A DNA stretch of 64,000 nt from Planctomycetota bacterium (GTDB lineage: Bacteria > Planctomycetota > Planctomycetia > Gemmatales > Gemmataceae), in contig RFZJ01000003.1 in the NCBI GenBank assembly GCA_009920765.1, forward strand, positions 1-64,000, given 5' to 3'. A model generated the notes under the pieces. The model worked only from the letters and a program-made list of their open reading frames with translations, was not told the origin of the DNA and ran no database searches. Below, piece after piece: positions 1 through 9,409 of the stretch (the first letter of the stretch is position 1; every line of letters starts with the position of its first letter). The position numbers and the translations under genes were made by a program.

Positions 1-280
1 TGAAGGCCCTAGTATTGTTTTAAATAAACCTATCCTGCTCTTGGGTAGACACGAAGAATGTGATGTTCAAATTAATTCACAAAAAATTTCCCGTAAACAC
101 TGTTGTATTATTCTTCTTAAAAACAAGGCTATAATCCGCGACCTTGGTAGCACTAATGGCGTCAGTATAAATGGTAAAAAAGTACAGGAAGGTTCGTTTA
201 TTCCTGGCGACGAATTATGTATAGGAAATTGCAAATACATTCTGCACTGGGATTCTGTTATTTTGAACGGATCACACTAA
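1..280 (+). CDS. FHA-domain protein, C-terminal part only
   Basis: The reading frame is open from base 2 of the window, so the gene starts upstream of the left edge; the TTG at 41 is internal. What remains is one forkhead-associated domain, a phosphothreonine-peptide binding module. Its hallmarks are present: the GR pair after a hydrophobic strand (LLLGRHEECDV), the SRKH motif, and the STNG turn followed by NGKKV. The domain ends almost at the stop codon, so it is C-terminal in the full protein. It probably links protein to Ser/Thr kinase signalling, which is common in Planctomycetota. The upstream domains cannot be seen. The gene runs convergently into the ABC operon that ends 4 bp away. Confidence 0.85.
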   Translation, partial: EGPSIVLNKPILLLGRHEECDVQINSQKISRKHCCIILLKNKAIIRDLGSTNGVSINGKKVQEGSFIPGDELCIGNCKYILHWDSVILNGSH

Positions 281-284
281 TTCA

Positions 285-1091
285 CTAACTGCTTGCGCTT
301 CGGTAATGTTTCAAAGAATAATTAAAAAACATCCTGCTTATTTGAAAATAAACCAAAGCAATCACAAATAAAAACAAAGGGAATTCGATATTTATATTTT
401 TAACAGCAAATTCCACAGGAATACTCACAGCTAATAAAGCTGGAATAATAAAACCAAACACCATACGAATCGGTAAAGCCCATTCAGAATCATAAATCTG
501 CCTGGGATACCTCATTAAATTCGTAAACAACCACCATACTTCCATAAGGCTTTGGTTCCTTACCATCCAAACAGAAAGAGCAGTTAAAAACAGAAGAAAA
601 CTATAAGCAAGTGAACAACCACAAAGAAATAAACATAGGAAGACAGGAATCTTCCAAAAATGAAAAGGTTTATCTATTTCATACAATGCAAAACAAATCA
701 TGATAAACCCAAGAATTATTTTAGGTGCTGTAGACCAATCAACCCTTCTTAGAGTAATAAAAAACTGCGGGTCGATCGGTTTTAGCAAACAAAAATCAAG
801 GTTTCCTGATCTCACTAGTTCAGAAAACTCGACACAATTCTCCAAGAAAAATGTTTCTACAAATCCTTCAAGTGCATAATAAGCACCTACAAAAAAAAGA
901 AATTCATGCTCGTTCCAGCCAGCAACATTTGAACTTTTTCCAAAAATAGTTTTAAAAAAAGTTAACAAAATTCCAAGCCAAATTAATTCAACAAGTATTT
1001 TGAGAAGAAAATTACTGCGGAATGCTAATTCTCCAAGCAGGCTGAACTTGGCAAAGCAAAACATTAAGCGCAAATGCCTTAGCATGATCAA
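285..1091 (-). CDS. ABC-2 type permease (DUF990-like), second subunit
   Basis: Integral membrane protein of 268 aa with about six hydrophobic segments and no soluble domain. It fits the ABC2_membrane_6 (DUF990) family, whose members occur as paired permeases beside a NatA/DrrA-like ATPase. The motif region ENCVEFSELVRSGNLDFCLLKPIDPQF is a family-like cytoplasmic loop, matched in its partner by REGSIKKYLLQPID. Its start overlaps the stop of the upstream permease by 4 bp (ATGA), so the two are translationally coupled. With the ATPase at 1923-2909 it should form an exporter. The substrate is unknown. Confidence 0.8.
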   Translation of the reverse strand: MIMLRHLRLMFCFAKFSLLGELAFRSNFLLKILVELIWLGILLTFFKTIFGKSSNVAGWNEHEFLFFVGAYYALEGFVETFFLENCVEFSELVRSGNLDFCLLKPIDPQFFITLRRVDWSTAPKIILGFIMICFALYEIDKPFHFWKIPVFLCLFLCGCSLAYSFLLFLTALSVWMVRNQSLMEVWWLFTNLMRYPRQIYDSEWALPIRMVFGFIIPALLAVSIPVEFAVKNINIEFPLFLFVIALVYFQISRMFFNYSLKHYRSASS

Positions 1092-1894
1092 GCTCCGTAG
1101 GCGCTATACTTGCGCAAACCAAAGTATAAAATTACCCTAGAAAGTAAAAAAAAGAAAATAGCCCAAATAACACCAATAAAAAATCTTATCAACAGATCAT
1201 CGTCACTTACCTTTTGAAGAAATATCGCTGCAGGAAAATAAGCCAGATATGCAAAAGGCAGGTTTTTCAACACATCCAGCCAACCTGTATTATCAAGCAA
1301 ATCAAGGGGAATAAGATGACCTGATAAAAAAAAACTTAAAGTTGTAACCACATAAAGCAAAGAAGTTACTTCTAAAATCCAAAAACTAAGCATGCCCAAA
1401 CAAACTTCAAAATAAAACCCAATAATAAAAGCAAGCATAAGAGACATTAAAAAATATATACAACCAGCCAATGTGGGAAATGTGTCAAAAAAACTGGCAC
1501 AGGAACCAAATAAAATTGCATACGGAACAAACGAGGTGGAAATATATGCGGCCTTATGAGCTATTCGATAACTTATCAAATAACCAAGTAAATCGATTGG
1601 CTGAAGAAGATACTTTTTAATACTTCCTTCACGAACATCTCTAGCTAGATTGGTTGCCAATCCTGGCATGCTAGAAAACATTCTACTAATATTTACAAGA
1701 AGCAGATAAGCAATTACCTGCTTAAATGAAAACCCTGATAAAGATTCCTGCTCTGAAGACCCATAAACAGACTTCCATAACAATATAGAAGTGATCATTG
1801 GCAAAAAGCGCAAAAAAGAACTTAAAAGAAAATCTCCACGGTAAGTGAGTCTTTCCTTAAGTGATAATCGAGCAATATTTAAATACTTGTTCAA
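1088..1894 (-). CDS. ABC-2 type permease (DUF990-like), first subunit
   Basis: Membrane protein of 268 aa, the same length as its downstream partner, with about six predicted hydrophobic spans. The loop ARDVREGSIKKYLLQPIDLL resembles the corresponding loop of the partner and marks the DUF990/ABC2_membrane_6 group. It lies between the ATPase gene (29 bp upstream) and the second permease (4 bp overlap), so the three genes form one transcription unit in the order ATPase-permease-permease. A heterodimeric efflux channel is the likely product. No substrate can be read from the sequence. Confidence 0.8.
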   Translation of the reverse strand: MNKYLNIARLSLKERLTYRGDFLLSSFLRFLPMITSILLWKSVYGSSEQESLSGFSFKQVIAYLLLVNISRMFSSMPGLATNLARDVREGSIKKYLLQPIDLLGYLISYRIAHKAAYISTSFVPYAILFGSCASFFDTFPTLAGCIYFLMSLMLAFIIGFYFEVCLGMLSFWILEVTSLLYVVTTLSFFLSGHLIPLDLLDNTGWLDVLKNLPFAYLAYFPAAIFLQKVSDDDLLIRFFIGVIWAIFFFLLSRVILYFGLRKYSAYGA

Positions 1895-1922
1895 AATCTA
1901 AGCCTAAGTAAAACAATAGTAA

Positions 1923-2909
1923 TCAAATCTTTTTAAGTCGGTGACTTACAAACAATTTCTCAATAACCTCCTCGACTGGAGGATCTTCAATACTAATATC
2001 AGAAACTTCTTCGCACTGGGATACAACAGCAAGAACATTTGGGACATCATTTTTTTCAACACGAAGTTTGACAATGTTACCGCCAATTTCAAATGGTTTA
2101 AATTTGTTAAAAACATGATCTGGAACCACGTCATTAAATTGAACCTTAATTAATTTTTCCTTTCCAAACTCATTTTTCAAACCTTGCAACTGTCCATCGT
2201 AAACCATACTTCCGCCAGAAATAACAAGGATTCTGGAGCACAAAGTTTCAACATCCCTCATGTAGTGACTTGTTAGAAGGATAGTAATCTTCCTCGTTTT
2301 GTTGAACTCGTAAAGACAACGGTGCATTGCTGATTGTGCAACTACATCTAGACCAATGGTAGGTTCATCGAGTAGCAACAGTTTGGGATCATGAAGCAAG
2401 GAAGCAATCAACTCGAGTTTCATGCGCTCACCAAGAGAAAGTTCACGGACAGGTTTGTTTAAAAGATTAGCAACCTGGAATATTTCGGTGAGTTCCCCGA
2501 CATTTTTTTTAAATCTTGAAGGGTCAATTGCATAAATTTCTTTATGCAATTCAAATGAATCAGCGGCAGGCAAATCCCACCATAATTGACTTTTTTGCCC
2601 CATCACAAGTGAAAATGCTTTTCTAAATTCTATAGGTCGCTCCCAGGGGACAAACCCCAAAACTGTAGCGCTTCCTTTAGTGGGAAAGAGCAAACCAGAG
2701 AGCATCTTTAAAGTTGTGGTTTTACCAGCGCCATTAGGGCCAAGAAATCCTACGATTTCACCTTCATTTATTTCAAGATTGATATTGTCAACCGCGTTAA
2801 TATCCTTGAATTTATTATTGAATAAACTTTTGATAGATCCTAGGAGGCCTGCAGGTTTTTCATAGATCCTAAACTGTTTGCTAAGATTATTTGTTTTTAT
2901 GACAATCAT
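1923..2909 (-). CDS. ABC exporter ATP-binding protein
   Basis: Nucleotide-binding subunit of 328 aa. Visible motifs are Walker A (GPNGAGKTTT), a signature sequence LSLGERMKLEL, Walker B LLLLDEPTIGLD and the switch histidine in LLTSHYMRD. The roughly 80-residue C-terminal extension is typical of the NatA/DrrA-type ATPases that work with DUF990 permeases. It is first in a three-gene operon with the two permeases at 1088-1894 and 285-1091. It should power export of an unidentified compound across the inner membrane. The sugar isomerase gene ends just 16 bp upstream and may share the transcript. Confidence 0.9.
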   Translation of the reverse strand: MIVIKTNNLSKQFRIYEKPAGLLGSIKSLFNNKFKDINAVDNINLEINEGEIVGFLGPNGAGKTTTLKMLSGLLFPTKGSATVLGFVPWERPIEFRKAFSLVMGQKSQLWWDLPAADSFELHKEIYAIDPSRFKKNVGELTEIFQVANLLNKPVRELSLGERMKLELIASLLHDPKLLLLDEPTIGLDVVAQSAMHRCLYEFNKTRKITILLTSHYMRDVETLCSRILVISGGSMVYDGQLQGLKNEFGKEKLIKVQFNDVVPDHVFNKFKPFEIGGNIVKLRVEKNDVPNVLAVVSQCEEVSDISIEDPPVEEVIEKLFVSHRLKKI

Positions 2910-2924
2910 TTATATTTATGTTTG

Positions 2925-3755
2925 TTAAACATCCAATCCGCGTAAATAATCAACAGCATACAAAATATCATTATACCTATCTTGTTGGCTCCCAACTTCT
3001 CTTTCAATAAACATAGGTCCAGAATAACCAACTTGCTTAAGAGTTTTTAGAAACAGTAGTATATTTACCTGGCCCTTACCCAAAACAACTTCTTCGCCCC
3101 AAGTACCCTTAATTTTAGGCCTGTTTGCATCCTTCAAATGAACACTACGAATGTATCTCCCCAACATCTCTACTGCTTCAATCGGATTCCCTTGGTCATA
3201 CAACAGCATATTGGCAGGATCAAAATTAACGAACAAATTCGAACAATCTAATTCTTTCAGTGTAGCAAAAAGCAATTCGGAGGTTTCTTGGCCTGTCTCA
3301 AATGCAACATTTACATTACTTTTTTCAGCCAAATGACTTACCGTTTCCAAAGTTTGCAAAAAACTTTTTCTACCTGAATCCGTAGGAGGAGGAATAAAAC
3401 CAGCGTGTAACATAATATCATTCACGCCAAGTTCTTGAACCCTCCTCAAACTCCATTTAAAGCGCTCCAATCGTTCATTCCGGGTAGCAGGGTCACCAAA
3501 TCCACCAGTTTTTTCGATTGTTTGCGGAGTAGTGTAATCTTCCCCGGGAAAGCCAAGCATTGCACCTTTTAAAATAAAACTGGCTTCTTTCGCTTTAACT
3601 GGCATAGAATCACCTTCATCCCAAGATGCATGATGAGGATCTCCGCAGGCAATTTGAACAGATTTAATTCCCAGCTTATTTGTAAAACCATTTAATTCTG
3701 AAACGCTCTTAACTTGCAAAGACCAACTACAAACTCCAACCATATCAAGTTTCAT
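2925..3755 (-). CDS. Sugar phosphate isomerase/epimerase-like TIM barrel protein
   Basis: Xylose isomerase-like TIM barrel (AP endonuclease 2 fold), 276 aa. Candidate metal ligands occur in the usual order: the Glu in AFETGQE, the Asp in NFDPANML, the His in SVHLKDAN, and the final Glu in MFIEREVG. I chose ATG 3755 (MKLDMVGVCSW) because AGGAG lies about 8 bp upstream; the longer frame to 3824 would add a hydrophobic stretch with no ribosome site. Planctomycetes carry many paralogues of this family, mostly of unknown substrate, acting on sugars or cyclitols. It may be co-transcribed with the ABC exporter downstream. Family is secure, exact reaction is not. Confidence 0.85.
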   Translation of the reverse strand: MKLDMVGVCSWSLQVKSVSELNGFTNKLGIKSVQIACGDPHHASWDEGDSMPVKAKEASFILKGAMLGFPGEDYTTPQTIEKTGGFGDPATRNERLERFKWSLRRVQELGVNDIMLHAGFIPPPTDSGRKSFLQTLETVSHLAEKSNVNVAFETGQETSELLFATLKELDCSNLFVNFDPANMLLYDQGNPIEAVEMLGRYIRSVHLKDANRPKIKGTWGEEVVLGKGQVNILLFLKTLKQVGYSGPMFIEREVGSQQDRYNDILYAVDYLRGLDV

Positions 3756-3857
3756 AATTAAACTCCTGATGCCATGAAAATATCTGAGGCCGATTATATA
3801 ACCTAAAATTATTAAGGAAAACAAAAGAAATAAGAAAAGTCGAAGTGTTATAGTGCC

Positions 3858-5219
3858 TTACGACTCAAAAAATTTTGTAGCAACTCCTTTTTCCAACGCT
3901 ATTTGGTCATTGCTTTTAATGTTCGATAAAAGAGTAGTTCCATAAACAAACAGGACAAAGTTAGGAACAAACATAACCCCCATTCGCTTAATGTTTTCGA
4001 AAACAGGCAGTAAAGGCAGCAAGTTTGCAACTATATAAAATAACAATAAAACACCCAACCAAGGAGAAACAATCTTTGATGTGTCAAACCAAGAAAAAAC
4101 CAACATTGACATAACCAATGGTAAAGCAAGAACAAAATACTGAGAATGGCTAACAGGGCAAATCAAAACCATTAACAGTGAGGCTAATGCTAAAAAATGT
4201 GCATCTTCCATCGTTGAGCCTTTTTTGGGAATCCCTTTTGACCAAAGTAACCAACCCAGGAAAAGAACACTCATTAATATCTGCACAATTTTTATAACTA
4301 AAGAAGGCTTAGCAGGTTTTTTGCTGAAATCCGGATGTTCGATCCCATGCAAAAATGCAAGGACACTATGATTGTCAGTTGAATTTAAATTCGTAAGTTC
4401 AACACCTCTAGTATTATCACCAGAAATACCCAATGAGGGACCAATCAAGACATTATAAAAGTCAGAATAAGCCGTTTTAGTTTTATCAACTCCCATCACC
4501 GAAACAGGTATAATCACAAGTCCCAATATTAGGCCAACAACACAGCCAGCTAACTGTTTATAGTCTTTACGCCAAACAGGAACAATCAAAAGAAAAACAG
4601 GAAACACCTTGAGACAAATACTTCCTGCAATCATAACTCCACTAAGAAAACTTTTACTGGTCATCTGGAACGCTATCGAAAGACAAATCATCATTAATAA
4701 AAAAAGATTAACTTGCCCACGCATGAGTGTGTGCGCAATCGGACTTAAACAAACAACAATTGAAAAGATACGCAAATAGTACCATTTTCTAGCGGACAAG
4801 TTTTCAAACACCAAAGGAAGCTCTTGTTCGTACGCTCGAGCAAGAAAAAAAACACCTAGGAAAAGACTAAGTAAACTAATTTTGTAAAATATGTTGATGG
4901 AGACGGGAAAAGGAAGGCAACCTTCCCGACTTTCACCTGGGGGCGGATCAGCCAATGGAATCATGGCTATAGCAAATAGTGGGGGATAATTATAATGCCA
5001 CCCATTCGGATCAGTAACTTCATAAATACTTTTACCGACTTTAGCAGCCCAACCAGCACGAAAAAAACAATCTGCATCGCCCATAACACGCGATAAAAAA
5101 GCAGATCTAATTTGCACAATATCGGCAAAGAAGAGTAAAAAGAAAAACAAAACACCTACAAGAAATCTTTCCGCACCAGTCAATCCAAGTTTATCTTTGG
5201 TTAAACCCTTCGTGTCCAT
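3858..5219 (-). CDS. GT87-like (DUF2029) membrane glycosyltransferase
   Basis: Polytopic inner membrane protein of 453 aa with about ten hydrophobic segments. After the first membrane span comes a periplasmic loop with the acidic motif GDADCFFRAGWAA and then GWHYNYPPLFA, the pattern of GT-C fold DUF2029/GT87 enzymes, which transfer sugars from polyprenyl-phosphate donors. The central segment with SPIAHTLMRGQVNLFLL and a late CPVSHSQYFVLALP also fit. The acceptor is unknown; cell-surface polysaccharide or glycolipid is plausible. The gene stands alone between a 203-bp gap and the isomerase gene. Confidence 0.75.
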   Translation of the reverse strand: MDTKGLTKDKLGLTGAERFLVGVLFFFLLFFADIVQIRSAFLSRVMGDADCFFRAGWAAKVGKSIYEVTDPNGWHYNYPPLFAIAMIPLADPPPGESREGCLPFPVSINIFYKISLLSLFLGVFFLARAYEQELPLVFENLSARKWYYLRIFSIVVCLSPIAHTLMRGQVNLFLLMMICLSIAFQMTSKSFLSGVMIAGSICLKVFPVFLLIVPVWRKDYKQLAGCVVGLILGLVIIPVSVMGVDKTKTAYSDFYNVLIGPSLGISGDNTRGVELTNLNSTDNHSVLAFLHGIEHPDFSKKPAKPSLVIKIVQILMSVLFLGWLLWSKGIPKKGSTMEDAHFLALASLLMVLICPVSHSQYFVLALPLVMSMLVFSWFDTSKIVSPWLGVLLLFYIVANLLPLLPVFENIKRMGVMFVPNFVLFVYGTTLLSNIKSNDQIALEKGVATKFFES

Positions 5220-5422
5220 TTAAAAACCCTCAATTTAATGGATCTATATCAACCGAATTCATAATAAAAGGGCAATACCGTTTTAATGAAAACCAAAATA
5301 ACATTTGGAAAATCGATATCTTATTAAATAAATCAGCAAAAAAGCATGACAATATTAAATGACATATAATCACCATGTTTTCCAAAAAGTATTCATGCTA
5401 AGCAATTGAATATACTTTAAAA

Positions 5423-6550
5423 TTATGTGGTTTTTGAAACTAAAGAAAGAATGGTCACTTCAGGTTTACAATTAATTCGAAGCGGGAAAGATCCAGCAAG
5501 CCCCCTACTTACATGCATAATCATTCCACCATGAGAAAAGAAACCTCCTCCAAACCTTCTGCCAAATTTACTAGGGATAAGTAAAGGGCCAAAAAAGGGC
5601 AGGGCGATTTGACCGCCATGAACATGACCACAAAACATTAAATTAAAATTGTTTTTAGCTGCCCAAAAAAACTCATCAGGTGAATGAGTCAATAAAATTT
5701 TTATACCATAATCACCAGAAGATGTATCAGGAAGTTTTGTCGAAAACCAAGGGTATCCAGTACCAAAGACACCAATTTTACATCCTTTAAATTCAACTGA
5801 AAACCATTGATCTGAAAGGCAAATAAAACCAGCCTTTCGCAAGTATTTACGTACCATATCAGGTTTATTCCACAAATCATGATTACCAAGCACAGCATAC
5901 TTTCCGTATTTGGCCCGGATTTTTTTTAAAAGTGGAACAACCCAGCGCAAGAAAGAAACATCGTCAACAAGATCACCTGTAAAAAAAACAAAGTCATAAG
6001 CTTCTTTCTCAAGTTCTGCCATAACAAAGTGAAAATAAGCATAATTATCATTACCACCAAAATGAAAATCACTGAAATGAAGAATCTTTAGTGTTGAATT
6101 TGTGGGAAGAGAATGGGTGGATATCTCAGCTAATACAACTTCAAGTTTAAAAGATTCGTTTAGAAAGTTCGATTTTTTTTTGATAAAGAAATGATTTGCG
6201 TAATCAAAATGGCGACTTTGTTGAATATAAAAATTTATTGGAATACGCCAAAAGTTTCTAAAAATCTCATTTATTGGAAGTAAAACCCCGCCAACAAAAA
6301 GACAGAATAAGCCATAATCAACCCAAAGATTGGAAAGCAAATTTAAACAAGGATCTTTAATAAAAGCTTCTACTTTTATTGTTAGTGTATAAACTGCAAG
6401 CAACCCCAAGAATCCAAATAAAACGTGGGTGGCCTGAATCAAGTCACCCAACAACCTCGGAAAAGGTTTAGAATAAAACCAATTATGAAGAAAGAGAACA
6501 AAACTAAAATGCCCGAATGTTACAAGTGCTATCAAAATAAAAAATAACAT
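5423..6550 (-). CDS. Membrane-anchored calcineurin-like metallophosphoesterase
   Basis: About 150 N-terminal residues hold three or four hydrophobic segments; the rest is a calcineurin-like phosphoesterase domain. The metal-binding blocks are all present: SDFHFGGN, TGDLVDD, LGNHDLW, LLTHSPDE and FCGHVHGGQ. The layout matches the YaeI/YkuE group, some of which cleave lipid-linked substrates such as UDP-diacylglucosamine or act on phospholipids. I prefer ATG 6550 over TTG 6556 because GGGA sits 6 bp before it. Substrate is undetermined; the nucleotidyltransferase gene ends 31 bp upstream on the same strand. Confidence 0.85.
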   Translation of the reverse strand: MLFFILIALVTFGHFSFVLFLHNWFYSKPFPRLLGDLIQATHVLFGFLGLLAVYTLTIKVEAFIKDPCLNLLSNLWVDYGLFCLFVGGVLLPINEIFRNFWRIPINFYIQQSRHFDYANHFFIKKKSNFLNESFKLEVVLAEISTHSLPTNSTLKILHFSDFHFGGNDNYAYFHFVMAELEKEAYDFVFFTGDLVDDVSFLRWVVPLLKKIRAKYGKYAVLGNHDLWNKPDMVRKYLRKAGFICLSDQWFSVEFKGCKIGVFGTGYPWFSTKLPDTSSGDYGIKILLTHSPDEFFWAAKNNFNLMFCGHVHGGQIALPFFGPLLIPSKFGRRFGGGFFSHGGMIMHVSRGLAGSFPLRINCKPEVTILSLVSKTT

Positions 6551-6581
6551 TAGCAATCCCGGGCATTAATATAACTCGAAG

Positions 6582-7310
6582 CTAAAACTTAGGGTTGTTT
6601 GCCTGAACTAATTGATTAGCAACTGCAAGAGAATCCAAGGTTCCTGCATCGGTCCAATAGCCTTCAAGAGTCAGATAACGGAGACGGCCGGCTTTTAAAA
6701 AGAAGTTATTGACATCGGTAATTTCAAGTTCCCCCCGATGACTGGGTCGAAGCGTTTTGATGACTTCAAAAACATCTGCTGGATAAATGTAAATACCAGC
6801 AACTGCATAATCACTTTTAGGGGTTTTCGGTTTTTCTTCAATCGAAAGAATCTTACCATCCTTCATTTCAGCAACACCATAACGCTGTGGATCATGTACC
6901 TTTTTCAAGGCTACAAAAGCAGAATCCGGATATTTTGAAGCCTCTTTAGCAAACTCAACCAAATTATCCTGAAATATATTATCACCAAGAATAACAAGGC
7001 TTCGGGCATCTCTGGAGAATCCCTCTGCAAGGCCAAGAGCCTGGGCAATGCCACCAGCTTCATCCTGCACCCGATAGGTTAGCCTGCAGTTATGATCCTT
7101 TCCAGAACCTAATAATTCAACAAAATCGCCCATATGCTCGGTACCAGAAACCAACAATATGTCTTTAATACCACATCCCGTCATTTTTTTAAGGGGATGA
7201 TAAACCATCGGGTATGGCCCAACAGGAAGAAGATGTTTATTGGTAACCTTGGTTAATTCACCAAGACGAGTCCCTTTACCGCCCGCAAGTATTACACCAC
7301 GTAAGTCCAT
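6582..7310 (-). CDS. Glucose-1-phosphate thymidylyltransferase-like nucleotidyltransferase
   Basis: Nucleotidyltransferase of 242 aa, RfbA/RmlA-like but shorter than the roughly 290-residue classical enzyme. The nucleotide-binding signature LAGGKGTRLGELTKVTNKHLLPV is close to the N-terminus, followed by VQDEAGGIAQAL (sugar contact), LGDNIFQD (metal-binding Asp) and EEKPKTPKSDYAVAGIY. It should make an NDP-sugar from a sugar-1-phosphate for envelope glycans. ATG 7310 is chosen because the family signature starts directly after it and AGGA lies 6 bp upstream. No other NDP-sugar pathway genes are adjacent. Confidence 0.85.
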   Translation of the reverse strand: MDLRGVILAGGKGTRLGELTKVTNKHLLPVGPYPMVYHPLKKMTGCGIKDILLVSGTEHMGDFVELLGSGKDHNCRLTYRVQDEAGGIAQALGLAEGFSRDARSLVILGDNIFQDNLVEFAKEASKYPDSAFVALKKVHDPQRYGVAEMKDGKILSIEEKPKTPKSDYAVAGIYIYPADVFEVIKTLRPSHRGELEITDVNNFFLKAGRLRYLTLEGYWTDAGTLDSLAVANQLVQANNPKF

Positions 7311-7441
7311 ATAAAATCCTTTCCCGTAAAATCCAATAACAACATCCATAATTATTAACAAAAACAACAAAAGAGTGGAACCCAGATTGTAAAACGGTTG
7401 AATGAACGGATTTAAAAAAATGTAAAATCTTAAGTTTAAAA

Positions 7442-7834
7442 TTAGTCTTTAATAAAGATAGGCGGCGGGATGTCTTCAATAACTCCCAAATAAAGATCAC
7501 TTTTTACATCAAAAACAAGCTTTACGGCGCCAACCTTAGCAAGTGCCTTCTGGGTTTTTTGGACACTGGGTACAGGTCCCCAAAGCCTTAGAACACCATC
7601 TCGAACACTAACACCAATATTCAGCTGACTCAAATCTGGATCTTCAGACAACAACCTTCGTATTTTGATTGTCAATTCAAGGTCGCGGTATTTATTTGGT
7701 TTAGAATCAGGTTTCGCAAGAGTTATTTCTTTCCCCGGAAAATCAAGCAAGGGACCAGTCTGGGCTTCCAGATTAAATCCAGCAATGCCCACGAGGAAAA
7801 TTACGCCAAGAAATAGGTAACTAACTTTTCTCAC
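7442..7834 (-). CDS. Exported BON-domain protein
   Basis: Small exported protein of 130 aa. An N-terminal signal peptide (basic MRK, hydrophobic core, cleavage near LEAQ) precedes a BON domain at about residues 48-115, seen in the pattern LTIKIRRLLSEDP, then NIGVSVRDGVLRLWGPV. BON domains bind phospholipid or support envelope stability, as in E. coli OsmY and DolP. The protein is probably periplasmic. It lies downstream of lpdA with a 106-bp gap and is likely transcribed separately. No regulatory site was identified. Confidence 0.8.
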   Translation of the reverse strand: MRKVSYLFLGVIFLVGIAGFNLEAQTGPLLDFPGKEITLAKPDSKPNKYRDLELTIKIRRLLSEDPDLSQLNIGVSVRDGVLRLWGPVPSVQKTQKALAKVGAVKLVFDVKSDLYLGVIEDIPPPIFIKD

Positions 7835-7940
7835 AACTTAATTTTGCATGATGATCAATCAATATGAACGGACTTTGCCATCTTGAATCAGCAGGAAAAC
7901 AAAAAAAAAGCCAATAATAACGATTTGGCAAGATGTGAGG

Positions 7941-9347
7941 TTAGATATGAATCGCTTTTTTCTCAACAGCCAACGCTGCCTCTTTAAATGCTTCAGATAG
8001 AGTAGGATGTGCATGGCAAGTTCTGGCAACATCCTCAGCACTGGCCTGCATTTCAACCCAGGCTACAGCTTCTGCAACCATGTCCGAAGCTCTTGGGCCG
8101 ACAATATGGACACCTAGGATCCGATCAGTTTTTTCATGGGCAAGAATTTTAACCATGCCCTCTGTTTCACCCATTGTTCGTGCACGACTATTAGCCATAA
8201 ACGGGAACTTTCCGATTTTATATGGAATCTTAGTTTCTTTTAATTGCTCTTCGGTTTTACCCACGCTTGAAAGTTCGGGCCAAGTATAAATGACACTTGG
8301 AATAGTATCATGATTAACCGTAGTTTTGCCACCGGCAATATTTTCCGCAGCAGCAACGCCTTCTTCTTCAGCTTTATGAGCAAGCATGGGCCCAGTTACT
8401 AAATCTCCAATCGCATAAATATTAGGAACATCGGTTCTCAAGAACTTGTCCACCTTTATTTGACTTGTTTTTGGATCAATTATTATTCCTAGTGCCTCAA
8501 TCCCCAATCCCATTGAATTTGGCTTTCGACCAACACATACCAACGCCTTATCCGCTTTAAATTGCAACTTCTGGCCAGCTTTTTCACAATCAATAAGGAT
8601 ATGATTACCATCCCGTTTACCACCAGTAACTTTAGTATCAAAATTAAAATTCAAACCCTGCTTTTCCAAACTTCGTTGCAACAAAGCGGCGCTTTCAGAA
8701 TCACTTAAAGGCAAAGCCTTGGGCAAAAATTCAAGAACTTGTACATTGCTGCCCAAACGAGTCCAAACCGAACCCATTTCCAATCCGATATACCCAGCTC
8801 CGACTACCACAAGATCCTTGGGCACCGAATTAAAACATAAAGCTTCTGCTGAACTTACGACCAGATCTCCGTCCATAGGCAAACAGGGAAGAGATGCAGG
8901 TTCACTGCCCGTAGCGATAATTATAAATTTAGCATCAATTTCAGACTTGGCTCCAGTCTTGTCAGTAATTTCAATCCGATTGGAAGAAACAATTTTTCCA
9001 ACGCCAACAATTCGATGAATTTTATTTTTCTTAAATAAAGAGGATATACCATCTCCTAAGCCCTTAACGATTTTATCTTTTCTTGCGATCATCGCGGGAA
9101 CATCAATTTGTGGCTTTGAAACCACAATTCCATGATTTTCAAAATGCTTGGAAGCTTGAAGAAAAAGTTCACTGGATTCAAGTAAGGCCTTGGAAGGTAT
9201 ACACCCTACATTTAAACAAGTGCCACCCAACGATTCTCGTTTTTCAATGCAAGCCACTTTCAAACCTAGTTGGGAAGCCCTGATTGCTGCAACATAACCA
9301 CCTGGGCCACCACCAATTATCGCAACGTCGAAAGAGTCAGTAGACAT
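7941..9347 (-). CDS. lpdA: Dihydrolipoyl dehydrogenase (E3)
   Basis: FAD-dependent disulfide oxidoreductase of 468 aa, the normal length. It reoxidises the dihydrolipoyl arm of E2 and passes electrons to NAD+. Motifs: FAD-binding IGGGPGGYVAA, redox-active disulfide GGTCLNVGCIPSK, NAD-binding VVGAGYIGLEMGS, FAD-binding YAIGDLV, and the C-terminal His-Glu dyad in HAHPTLSEAF contributed to the partner subunit. It is third in the sucA-sucB-lpdA order, 62 bp after sucB, so it most likely serves the 2-oxoglutarate dehydrogenase complex and possibly other lipoyl complexes as well. Confidence 0.97.
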   Translation of the reverse strand: MSTDSFDVAIIGGGPGGYVAAIRASQLGLKVACIEKRESLGGTCLNVGCIPSKALLESSELFLQASKHFENHGIVVSKPQIDVPAMIARKDKIVKGLGDGISSLFKKNKIHRIVGVGKIVSSNRIEITDKTGAKSEIDAKFIIIATGSEPASLPCLPMDGDLVVSSAEALCFNSVPKDLVVVGAGYIGLEMGSVWTRLGSNVQVLEFLPKALPLSDSESAALLQRSLEKQGLNFNFDTKVTGGKRDGNHILIDCEKAGQKLQFKADKALVCVGRKPNSMGLGIEALGIIIDPKTSQIKVDKFLRTDVPNIYAIGDLVTGPMLAHKAEEEGVAAAENIAGGKTTVNHDTIPSVIYTWPELSSVGKTEEQLKETKIPYKIGKFPFMANSRARTMGETEGMVKILAHEKTDRILGVHIVGPRASDMVAEAVAWVEMQASAEDVARTCHAHPTLSEAFKEAALAVEKKAIHI

Positions 9348-9409
9348 GTTTGTTTCTCAAAATAACTCAAAGAAGTAGACACGGGAGAAAAGTCAAAAAC
9401 AAATGTTTC

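Noticed and set aside
2925-3824. Longer start of the isomerase gene at 3824
   Set aside because: The extra 23 residues are hydrophobic and unconserved, while ATG 3755 has a good AGGAG.
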